Notes under the pieces: model-generated | Told to the model about the DNA's origin: nothing | Seen by the model: only the letters and a program-made list of their open reading frames with translations | Databases searched by the model: none | Program-made: the position numbers and the translations under genes | Source: Polyangiaceae bacterium | GTDB lineage: Bacteria; Myxococcota_A; Polyangia; Polyangiales; Polyangiaceae | Direction of reading: 5' to 3' | Assembly: GCA_016719945.1 (NCBI GenBank) | Contig: JADJYE010000042.1 | Location: 12,338 to 76,337 of the forward strand | Length of the DNA stretch: 64,000 bases | Shown here: positions 53,021 to 61,044 of the stretch, piece by piece | Layout of the letters: each line of letters opens with the position of its first letter | How positions within the stretch are numbered: the first letter of the stretch is position 1

Positions 53021-53552
53021 GTGGATTGGCTAGAGCTGCTCGACAAGCTGGCGGTGCCGGCCGCAGTCGGCGCCGGCTTGATCGTGGCCGCTCAATGGTC
53101 GATCGGACAGTTCAACAACGCGCTCGCCCTCTCCCTCACGGTTCGTCGGCAAGCCGCGTAGGGCGCGTCCGGCTTCGATGACCTGGTGCTGGTCGTCGGT
53201 CTGAAGAAAGAGCCCCCGACGCGGATCAGGATCGAGTCGATGGAGGTGACCGTGAGGCTCTCGGGTCCCGACGGCGTCATCGCCCCTGAGGCCTCGGCCC
53301 TCGCCGCCGCCCTCACGGCGTCGCTCCGCGGTGACCTGAGGAGCTCGGAGCACGGAATCGCGCTCGTCTCTGGCGACCAGGTCTCCTACGAAGCGCCGTG
53401 TCGAGTGCCGTCCCACGCCTCCATTCACATCAAGGTAGCCCTGTCGGCGCGGCGGCTCATCTTCGAAGCTCAAGTTCGGACGCCCCTCCTGGTCGGGCTC
53501 CGTCGTCAGCTTGCCGGTGCCCCCGCCGCCGCCGTCTCCCCCCTCCGCCTAG
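53021..53552 (+). pseudogene. Small degenerate gene of unknown function
   Basis: A GTG at 53,021 opens VDWLELLDKLAVPAAVGAGLI, a probable membrane or signal helix. The frame reads to an in-frame TAG at 53,159-53,161 and then continues as ordinary-looking protein in the same frame (FDDLVLVVGLKKEPPTRIR..., SYEAPCRVPSHASIHIKV). A further frame change near 53,470 would lead to FGRPSWSGSVVSLPVPPPP and a stop at 53,550. It could be a small membrane protein damaged by a stop and a frameshift, or two unrelated short frames. I do not recognise it. Confidence 0.3.
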
Positions 53553-54157
53553 AAAGACGACCCAGGCTGCTGGAGGAACGCGAGCTCCTCCTCGCTCGAG
53601 GCGCGCCCGAGGATCGCGTTGCGGTGCGGGAAGCGCCCGAAGCGCGCCACGATATCGCGGTGGCGGACAGCGTACTCGACGTTGTTCTCGACGCCCTTCT
53701 TGGCCTCCCCTTCGAGCTCGCCCGCGAGCGCGCGGAAGAGCTCGATGCACCGCTCTTGATCGGCCAGCGCCTCGCTGTGCATCAGCGGCATGTAGAAGAA
53801 CACGCGCTCCGCCAGGCGCAGGGCCCGGTCGTCGCCGCGCTCGAGCCCCTCGTGTGTCGCGGCCAGCGCGAGCGGGTCGGTCGCGAACATACCTGGCGTG
53901 CCCCGGAACATGTTTCGGGAGAGCTGATCGAGCACGATGATGGTCGCCAGCCGCGCGCGCGGCGAGCCGCTCCAGCCTTTGTGCTTGCCGCTCGCCAGCG
54001 CGGCGTGCAAGCCGGCGAACCGCTCGCGGATCTCGGCGTCGAACGCCTCGTCCTTCTTGAACCAGCGCGCCGTGACGTCGGGCGCCGCGCGCCCCTGCTC
54101 GTCGAGCTCACCGAACCAGAACGCCAGCACGGCCTCGGGGCTGTTCGTCATGTCCAT
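53549..54157 (-). CDS. DUF924 family protein
   Basis: The protein is 202 residues, the normal length for DUF924 (a TPR-like helical family of unknown role). It begins MDMTNSPEAVLAFWFGELDE, with DVTARWFKKDEAFDAEIRERF and then IIVLDQLSRNMFRGTP, the most conserved part of this family. The C-terminus has VRHRDIVARFGRFPHRNAIL, again family-typical. It starts 5 bases after the stop of the SDR gene upstream, so both are probably one transcript. Function unknown; often near oxidoreductase genes, without established meaning. Confidence 0.85.
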   Translation of the reverse strand: MDMTNSPEAVLAFWFGELDEQGRAAPDVTARWFKKDEAFDAEIRERFAGLHAALASGKHKGWSGSPRARLATIIVLDQLSRNMFRGTPGMFATDPLALAATHEGLERGDDRALRLAERVFFYMPLMHSEALADQERCIELFRALAGELEGEAKKGVENNVEYAVRHRDIVARFGRFPHRNAILGRASSEEELAFLQQPGSSF

Positions 54158-54162
54158 GTCGG

Positions 54163-54996
54163 TCACCCTACGAAGAGATCGTCGGTCAGCGGTGCGCCGG
54201 GGGTGAACGCGTAGACATCGAGGTCCTTCACGCCTTCGGCCTTGAGCACCTCCTCGTCGATGAAGAAGTTGCCGGTGCACTCCCTCGACGGCCGCGTGAG
54301 GATGTAGTGCGCGGCGTCCCCGACGATCTCGGGCTTGCGGCTCTGAGCGATCGCCGCGTCTCCGCCGAGCAGGTTCTGCACCGCCGCCGTCGCGATGATG
54401 GTCCGCGGCCAGAGGGCGTTGAACGCGACGCCCTCGCTCCGAAACTCGTCGTGCATGCCGAGCACCCAGACGCTCATCGCGTACTTCGCGAACGTGTAGG
54501 CGGCGTGACCGCCGAACCATTTCACCCTCATGTCGAGCGGGGGCGAGAGGTTCAGCACGTGTGGGTTCGCCGCCTTGAGCAGGTGCGGGAGGCAGACCTG
54601 CGTCGTCAGGAAGCTGCCGCGCGCGTTGATCCCGTACATGAGATCGAACCGCTTCATCGGTGTGCCCAGCGTGCCAGCGAGGTGGATGGCGCTGGCGTTG
54701 TTCACGAGGATGTCGATCCCACCGAACTTCGCGACCGCTTGATCCACGGCGGCCTTCACCTGCTCCTCGTAGCGAATGTCGGTCACGACCGGCAGGGCCT
54801 TGCCTCCCGCCTTCTCGATCTCCTCCGCGGCGCTGTAGATCGTCCCCGGCAGCTTGGGGTTCGGGTCCGCGGTCTTCGCCGCGACGACCACGTTCGCGCC
54901 GTCGCGCGCGGCGCGCAGCGCGATCGCGAGGCCGATGCCGCGGCTCGCGCCGGTGATGAAGATGGTCTTTCCTCGAAGGCTGCGGGGCTCGGTCAT
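54163..54996 (-). CDS. Short-chain dehydrogenase, HSDL2-like
   Basis: The protein is 277 residues. It has TGASRGIG at 15-22, NNAS near 99-102 and the catalytic YTFAK near 167-171. The GNFFIDEEVL region at the end and the KTADPNPKLPGTIYSAAEEI insertion after the cofactor motif are typical of hydroxysteroid-dehydrogenase-like protein 2 (HSDL2) relatives. It is an NAD(P)-dependent oxidoreductase, probably on a lipid or CoA-linked substrate. No SCP2 domain follows. The DUF924 gene starts 5 bases after its stop. Confidence 0.88.
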   Translation of the reverse strand: MTEPRSLRGKTIFITGASRGIGLAIALRAARDGANVVVAAKTADPNPKLPGTIYSAAEEIEKAGGKALPVVTDIRYEEQVKAAVDQAVAKFGGIDILVNNASAIHLAGTLGTPMKRFDLMYGINARGSFLTTQVCLPHLLKAANPHVLNLSPPLDMRVKWFGGHAAYTFAKYAMSVWVLGMHDEFRSEGVAFNALWPRTIIATAAVQNLLGGDAAIAQSRKPEIVGDAAHYILTRPSRECTGNFFIDEEVLKAEGVKDLDVYAFTPGAPLTDDLFVG

Positions 54997-55099
54997 CGCG
55001 CTTTGCTCCTGTCCTGGGTCGCCACGGCCGCGGAGCGGCCGTGGCGCAACGTATCGCGGTCCCGGGTCGACGGGTGGGGGACTCTGCCTCGGAGAACGA

Positions 55100-55867
55100 T
55101 CAGCGGTGGAACGCGCGCCGAACGATCTCCGGGAGGGCGTCGGCCGCTCGCGCGGCGAGCCGATGGGAGACGCGGTCGCTCACCTCGGACTCGCCCGGGT
55201 TGATCTCGATCGTCGGAACGCCCCGCCGCCGCGCCAGCAGCACCGGCTCGGCGATGTAGGGGAACACGCTGGTGGTCCCGACCGAAAACACGAGATCGAA
55301 GCCACGCTCGAGCTCCCGGGCATAAAGCTCGACCGCAGGCCGCGGCAGCGCCTCGCCGAACAGCACCACCTCGGGTCGCTCGATCGCCCCGCAGGCCCCG
55401 CAGCGCGGCGGGATCGTCTCCTTCGAGTAGTCGTCCACGGCCCGCGCGCGGCGGCACCTCGTGCATTGCAGGCGGTGCACCGTGCCGTGGATCTCGATCA
55501 CGTTCCTCGAGCCCGCCGCGAGGTGCAGCCCGTCCACGTTCTGGGTGAGCACCCACGTCCGCGGCACGTGCGCTTCGACCTCGGCCATCGCCACGTGCCC
55601 TGCGCTCGGCCGAGCGCCCCGGCACGCCCGCTCGATCGCGGCGATGTGCTGCCACGACAGCTCGGGCCGCTGCGCGAACATTCGCCCCGAGAGCGCCACC
55701 TCGATGGGCATCCCCTGTTCGGTCGTCTTGTCCTGATACAGGCCGCCGATCCCACGATACGTGGGCAGCCCCGAGTCCGCGGACACCCCCGCGCCGGTCA
55801 CGAAGAGCACGCTCCGCGCCTCGCGCAGCAGCGCCGCGACCTCGTCCAGAACGTCCGCCTGTCTCAC
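55100..55867 (-). CDS. Sirtuin-type NAD-dependent protein deacylase
   Basis: The protein is 255 residues. It has the order of bacterial Sir2/CobB enzymes: GAGVSADSGLPTYRG (NAD binding, near 25-39), TQNVDGLH (near 108-115), the catalytic HG in EIHGTVHRLQC, two zinc-binding CxxC pairs (CTRC near 135 and CGAC near 156), and VGTTSVFPYIAEP. It removes acyl groups from lysine using NAD+. It is a single gene between the HSDL2-like SDR and a metallophosphoesterase. Start ATG at 55,867 is the normal N-terminus for this family. Confidence 0.9.
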   Translation of the reverse strand: MRQADVLDEVAALLREARSVLFVTGAGVSADSGLPTYRGIGGLYQDKTTEQGMPIEVALSGRMFAQRPELSWQHIAAIERACRGARPSAGHVAMAEVEAHVPRTWVLTQNVDGLHLAAGSRNVIEIHGTVHRLQCTRCRRARAVDDYSKETIPPRCGACGAIERPEVVLFGEALPRPAVELYARELERGFDLVFSVGTTSVFPYIAEPVLLARRRGVPTIEINPGESEVSDRVSHRLAARAADALPEIVRRAFHR

Positions 55868-55955
55868 CAGCGTCGAGCTTAACCGCCAGGAGCGGTTCGG
55901 CCAGCGCGCACCCTTCGGCGACGCAAGGGCGCTCGCGCTCTGCGTCGCGATCCGC

Positions 55956-57014
55956 TCAGAGCTTCGGGACGTACAGCTCCACGTTGCGATCGCCGACCAC
56001 GCCAGCGTGGTCGTTCGCCTCCCAGCCCGAGGTGATATCGATGATCGACAGCCGCCTGCCCTCCTCGGCGACCGGGTCGCTCTCGGTCTGGTAGTCGAGC
56101 GCGGTGAGGGCGATGCCGTAGTACCCGTTGTCCAGATCCCGGATCTCGACCAGCCGCATCTGCGAGGGGAAATCGGCGAGCGCCGCGCTCAGCACCTCCC
56201 AGTACGGGGCGCCGGTCGCGGGGGAGATCAGGTTGACGCGGTGGACGTGGGAGTGCCCCGCGAGGTGCATGAGCACGTTCGGGTAGCCGGCGAGGATCGT
56301 CTGGAACGCGTCGCTCACCACGGCGTCGGGCTGGGCCACGCCCCCGAAGTTGCCGCCGTCGCTGAGCGAGCCAGACGCGTGGTGCGAGGTGACGATGACG
56401 AGCTTGTCCTCGGCGAGCGCGGCGTCGAGCGCGGGGATCAGGAAATCGTCGACCTCGGCTTGGTGCAGCAGGCCATCCGAGCTGCCGGTCGGCGCGGTGG
56501 TGTCGATCACGATGAAGCGCAGCGGCGTGTCCGGGAGATCGTGCGTGTAGAACGCCCGCCCGCTCGCGACGGCCTCGTCGGTGACGCCATGACCGTCGCC
56601 GTCCGCTTGGACCAGGGCGAGCAGCTCCGAGCCGCTCACCGCCGCCCGGGCCTCGTCCGCAGGGACATCGCCGAGCTTGACCGGACCACCCGGCCGCGAC
56701 CAGTCGCGCGTGCCCGTGGCGGCGTAGTCCCCCACGTATTCGTCGGCGAAACTAGCCGCCGGGAAGGTGCCTTGGTTGAGCACGTCATGATTGCCCGTCA
56801 CCCACACGTAGGGGACCAAGAGCCCCTCCGCGACGAACGGGTCCTTCGGATCGTTGGCCGGGCCGGGCACCGGGTCGTCGTCCGCACCCGAGTCGCACTC
56901 GACCACGTCCGCACCCGAGAGCAGGTCGAGCACCCACTCGGCCTCGTTCGTCTGCGCGTTGTCGATGTTGTCGCCGCCGAGGATGACGAGGTCGAGGGGG
57001 GCGTCCTGGCTCAC
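55956..57014 (-). CDS. Calcineurin-like metallophosphoesterase, main part
   Basis: This frame carries the catalytic part of a metallophosphoesterase: VILGGDNIDNAQTNEAEW (the GD and N ligands near residue 14), WVTGNHDVLN (GNHD near 73), HHASGS near 212 and GHSHVHRVN near 254. Together they give the two-metal site. It is exported: the signal peptide is on the other fragment (see next entry). The start of the combined gene lies at 57,565, because the N-terminal fragment joins this frame near 57,118 (reading CNGDVPISPTNSAFRTQDG) once one C is restored. Substrate unknown; such enzymes hydrolyse phosphodiesters or nucleotides outside the cell. Confidence 0.8.
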   Translation of the reverse strand: MSQDAPLDLVILGGDNIDNAQTNEAEWVLDLLSGADVVECDSGADDDPVPGPANDPKDPFVAEGLLVPYVWVTGNHDVLNQGTFPAASFADEYVGDYAATGTRDWSRPGGPVKLGDVPADEARAAVSGSELLALVQADGDGHGVTDEAVASGRAFYTHDLPDTPLRFIVIDTTAPTGSSDGLLHQAEVDDFLIPALDAALAEDKLVIVTSHHASGSLSDGGNFGGVAQPDAVVSDAFQTILAGYPNVLMHLAGHSHVHRVNLISPATGAPYWEVLSAALADFPSQMRLVEIRDLDNGYYGIALTALDYQTESDPVAEEGRRLSIIDITSGWEANDHAGVVGDRNVELYVPKL

Positions 57015-57565
57015 GCGGTTGATGGTGCGGACCGCCGCGTTGAGGATGCGGCATTGGTGTCCGTCCTGCGTGCGGAACGCGCTGTTCGTCGGGCTGATGG
57101 GGACGTCGCCATTGCACAGCGCGCGGGAGACTCGTCGTCAGCGAGCTGGATGTCGGCGAGGTGCACGAAGCGAGCGAGGAGCGTCGCGTTGGGGCCGGGA
57201 GCCGGCGGTGTCGAGCCGTCCATCAGGCGCCGCTCGATCGCCTCTCCGTCGGATAGGGTGTAGTCCGCGAAGCCGTCGGCCAGCATCGCCTCGACGTGCT
57301 CGGGGAAGCGAGGGTCGTTCGCCGGCTCCGCCGTGACCGGGGCCTTCGAGAGCGCGAGGCGCTCCTCGGTCGTGAGCGGCGCCTTGGAGAGCGCGGGGAG
57401 CGGCTCGGGCGCAGGGGCGCCGCCCGCCCCGCCGCCTGCGCCTCCGCCTCCGACCTCGGAGTCGTCGCCGCACCCCGCGCTGGAGCTCGCGAGCGCGATC
57501 CCTGCGATCGCACTGAGGAGGGAGGAGCGGTGGCTTGACCAGCAGGCGAACAGCGGGGAATGCAT
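57011..57565 (-). CDS. Metallophosphoesterase lipoprotein, N-terminal fragment (frameshifted)
   Basis: ATG at 57,565 is preceded by GGGAGG (about 57,571-57,576) and gives a lipoprotein signal peptide SLLSAIAGIALASSSAGC (lipobox Cys), then a Gly/Ala-rich linker. The rest (NDPRFPEHVEAMLADGF, then RFVHLADIQLADDESPAR) is the first part of the phosphoesterase domain; HLADIQ gives its first Asp/His ligands. The frame fails after ADDESPAR; one extra C at about 57,118 joins it to the main part. The combined protein is about 535 residues and lipid-anchored. Confidence 0.65.
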   Translation of the reverse strand: MHSPLFACWSSHRSSLLSAIAGIALASSSAGCGDDSEVGGGGAGGGAGGAPAPEPLPALSKAPLTTEERLALSKAPVTAEPANDPRFPEHVEAMLADGFADYTLSDGEAIERRLMDGSTPPAPGPNATLLARFVHLADIQLADDESPARCAMATSPSARRTARSARRTDTNAASSTRRSAPSTA

Positions 57566-57772
57566 GGGGAGACCTCCCATTGTTCCCTGGCCGGAGCGGA
57601 GAGCAAGCGCGCAAGACGCCGGCACGACCGCGCGGCGGGGATCTCCAGCGTACGGGCTCTGGTGAACGAGCGCGCTACGGCGCGCTTTTCCGCGTTCCAA
57701 GTAAATCACCACCCCACCGACGACAGGTAGCCATCCGGGATCGGCGGCGGCGACGGCGCGGCGAGAGCGTCA

Positions 57773-60700
57773 TCAGCAGCGGATCGAACACCCTCGAAGG
57801 CGCCTGGCGGAGGTCGCTGGGGCCGAGGTAGATGAGGCCGGTCGCGGGTCGAGGTCGCTGGAGGGGTTTTCGTCGGCGGTGAAGAGGCCGGTGAGGGTCG
57901 CGGTCCCGTACCCGGCCGTGACCGCCAGGATCTCGTGGGTGTTGGGGCTGGTGACGGTGAAGAAGGTCTGGCCCCAAAAGCTTGCGAAGCGAGAGCTCAG
58001 CCCGACCTCGAGGAGGTTGCCCTCGGCCCATAGCGACTCGTTGTTCGTCGACGCCTCGAGTCGGAAGACCGACAGCATCGACCCGCCACCATTGGTTCGG
58101 AGGTAGAGGTCGACGCCGCCGTCGACTTCACGCCAGCGTCGAGCCAGGTGGTCGTCCAGGGTATCCAGGACGCCCCGACGCTTCAAACGCGTTATAGTTG
58201 TCCCGATAGAGGAAGAACCTTCCGGGCATCGGGAGCATCAGCTCCCCGGCAGGTCCGAACGGTGGCAACACCGCCGTTGGCGGCGTCGGAAGGACGGTGG
58301 CTCCAGCTCCGGCGCCCGGATCGAAGGCGTGGATCGCCCGAGATCCTCCCCCTCGACATAGAGGACCCCGCCGCGGCTGACGAGCCGGCTGCCGCGAGGC
58401 GGCGGGCGGGTCCGGGAGGGTCGTCCACAGCTCGGTCCCGAGATCGAGCCGATAGGAACCCCGGGAGCCCCTGGGTGCTCGCCATGTAGAGCGCGGCTCC
58501 GCAGTCGGCGTCGCCCGTGCCGTCGCAGCCGGCGGGGCAACAACCGTCCCCGACGAGCAGCTGGTGACCGGGACCTCACGCGCCGGCAGAGGCACACCTC
58601 TTGGGTCGTACACGCGTCGTCGTCGTCGTAGGGCGAGCCCCTCGTCCGCGGGCGGGGCTTGCTTGCAGAGCCCCCTCTCGCAGTTGCCCGAGCCACGGCT
58701 CGGGACGGGGGATCGTCGCAGGGCGACCCCAGTCTGGCAGCCCCATGCAGACATCCCAGAGCGGGTTCGTGAAGCAGAACGTGGCGACGCAGGTGTCCGG
58801 CCGACGGTAGGACGTCGAGGCGCCCCACTGGCACAGCCCGTCGACGCAGACGTCCCCTTCGTTGCAGGAGATGCCGTCATCGCAGGGCGTGCCGTTGTCG
58901 ATCATGGCGCCGAGGAGCTCCCGCCTGGCAGTACTCGTACTGGGTGCAGCCATTGCCGTCGTCGCACGGCACGCCGTCGTTCACCGGCACGTTGAAACAT
59001 CCTGCCTGGGACGGGTTCACCGGATCCAACTGGCACCTCTGCTCCGAGCAGAAGGTCGCTGGCCCACAGGCGGCGCCGAGGTTCTCCTGAACGGTGACAC
59101 CCGAGGGAAGGGTCGCACTCGCCCCTCACGCAGGGGGTTGCCGTCATCCGGGTCGTAGCACGCGAGCTCCTCGCCGACGCAGACCCCTCCCTCACAGGTG
59201 TCGGAGGCGGTGCAGGCACTGGAGTCGTTGCACGGCGCGCCGTCGTTCGCCTGCACCAGCTCGCAGAGGCCCGTCTCGACGTTGCACTGCGCCACGTGGC
59301 ACGCGTCCGGGGAGAGGCACTGGTACGGCCCGCCTGGGACACAGGCGCCGGCATCGCAATGGTCCCGGGTCGTGCAGGCCAGCCGACCGTCGCACGGCGT
59401 GCACTCCGGCAGCGCCGACCGGACGCACTCTCCCTCGACGAGCACACCCCTCGAGCAGGCCTCGTCGAGCGCCGAGAAACGTCCTCCAGGGCGCGCCACC
59501 CGCTCCGCCCAGCGCGCCCGCGCCCCGCCTGCCCCGGCGCCACCACCGCCGAGCGCCGCCGCCGGGTCGTGTCGGGCAGCGAAACGTCCGGCGGGCAGCC
59601 CACAGCGCAGTGCGACGAGGCCCTGCCGTCCAGTCCTCATGGATGCTCCCCCGACCAGGCCCGTTGTGGATCTGACCGTCCCGGCCGTTCCCGGAGCTGT
59701 CCGCGATCCAACCGACAGCGAGGGGCTGCCGACGTCGCCGGCGGCCCCGTCGAAATGGTAGAGCGCAAGCGTGTCGGCGTCGGGCGAGAAGACCAGCTCC
59801 GGCGTGAAATCCGCGTCGTGGCGGTCGCCCGACGAGATGCGGACCCCGTCGACGCGCGAGACCCCCTGGTCGCTCGCGGGGCGCCCCACACCGACCTCGC
59901 CCTCGCTCAGGATGCGTGCAGAGAGCGGGCCAGACGTCGCCCCGACCCCGAAATGGCTCGGACACGGCGAGCATACCATCGACGTAGAGCCGCAGCTCAT
60001 CCAGCAGATCGAAGACGCCAGCGGCGTGGAACCAACGCCCTCGGTGATCGTTGTACGCCGTCGCGATCGTCCAGTGATCGAGCGGATCGTTCGAGGGTCC
60101 CTGCGATGGCCGACGCGCGTAGAGGCTGAGGGCATCGGGCGAGCCACGCTCCGGATCCAGGCCCCACTCGCTGAAGCTCGGGCTCTCTGAGTCGAGCGCA
60201 TACCGGAGACGCCGAACCGGTGCCCCGAGGCGGATCGTCGTGCCAGGAAACCAGCCCTCGATGGTCAACGTCTGCACCTCGAGCGCAAAGGCGTCGCCGA
60301 ACGGGGTTCGACGGCCATGTCGGTGCCGCCGAGCACCAGGGAGCAGTTGTCGCCGGCTCACAGGGCGGCGGGGTGGGGCGACTGCAGTAGTCCGTCTCGG
60401 ATCTCGCACAACGCGCACAGAGGAGATAGCCGCCGACGAACTCATCATTCAGCGCGCGCAGGTGTCGCCCTGGAACACGAACCCGAGCGGGCCCGCGTCG
60501 CAGGCCTCGGTCCCGTTGATCACGCCGTCGAGGCAGTAGCCGCAGCTCGCGGGCTCGAGGGGTGCAGTCGCCGGCGCACGCGGGCGTGCCGGTCGTCAGG
60601 GCGAAGTGGGCCGAGAGGCTCTGCGTCTGCTGCTGGACGAAGGTCCCAGTCAGGATCGGCGAGGGCGACGCAGCTTCCCCCGGCGGTGGCGTCCCCATGC

Positions 60701-61014
60701 ACTCTCCTGGCTCGACGCAGCGCGTTGCCGCAGCCGAGGCAGGCCGTGACGTCGAGGTGCAGTCGGTATTGGCGACAATGGGGGTGCTCCGTCCAGGCCG
60801 AGGGCCTCGCAGGTGGCCCCGCCCAGATCCGCCGCGTCGCACGCCTCGGCTCCCTCGCGGATCCCATTGCCGCACGTCGCAGGCGGCTCGAGCGTCCCAC
60901 CCTCGCCGTCGCCGCCGGTCGCGGCGCCACCAGCCTCGACTCCCCCCCCGCCGCCGTCCGGCCCGGGAGGTCGGGTCCGGAGCCGCAGCCCAGCAGGGTG
61001 GCTCCCAGCGGCAC
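57773..61014 (-). pseudogene. Cys-rich LamG-domain lipoprotein, broken by many frameshifts
   Basis: The coding strand is minus, but no reading frame holds for more than about 200 codons. Pieces in different frames, in order from 61,014: VPLGATLLGCGSGPD (lipobox), a Gly-rich linker, CGNGIREGAEACD (DUF4215-type), a LamG/concanavalin-like domain (IEGWFPGTTIRLGAP, GRWFHAAGVFDLLDELRLYV, about 59,980-60,270), and Cys-rich repeats (CTPCDGRLACTTRDHC, CNVETGLCELVQANDGAPC, CNEGDVCVDGLC, about 58,750-59,450). A C-terminal beta-rich part follows (LRTNGGGSMLSVFRLEAS). It would be a surface lipoprotein of about 1,080 residues. The damage is probably low-quality sequence rather than decay. Confidence 0.5.
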
Positions 61015-61044
61015 CGGCCAGCGCCCGCCGCGCCCGGCGGCTCG

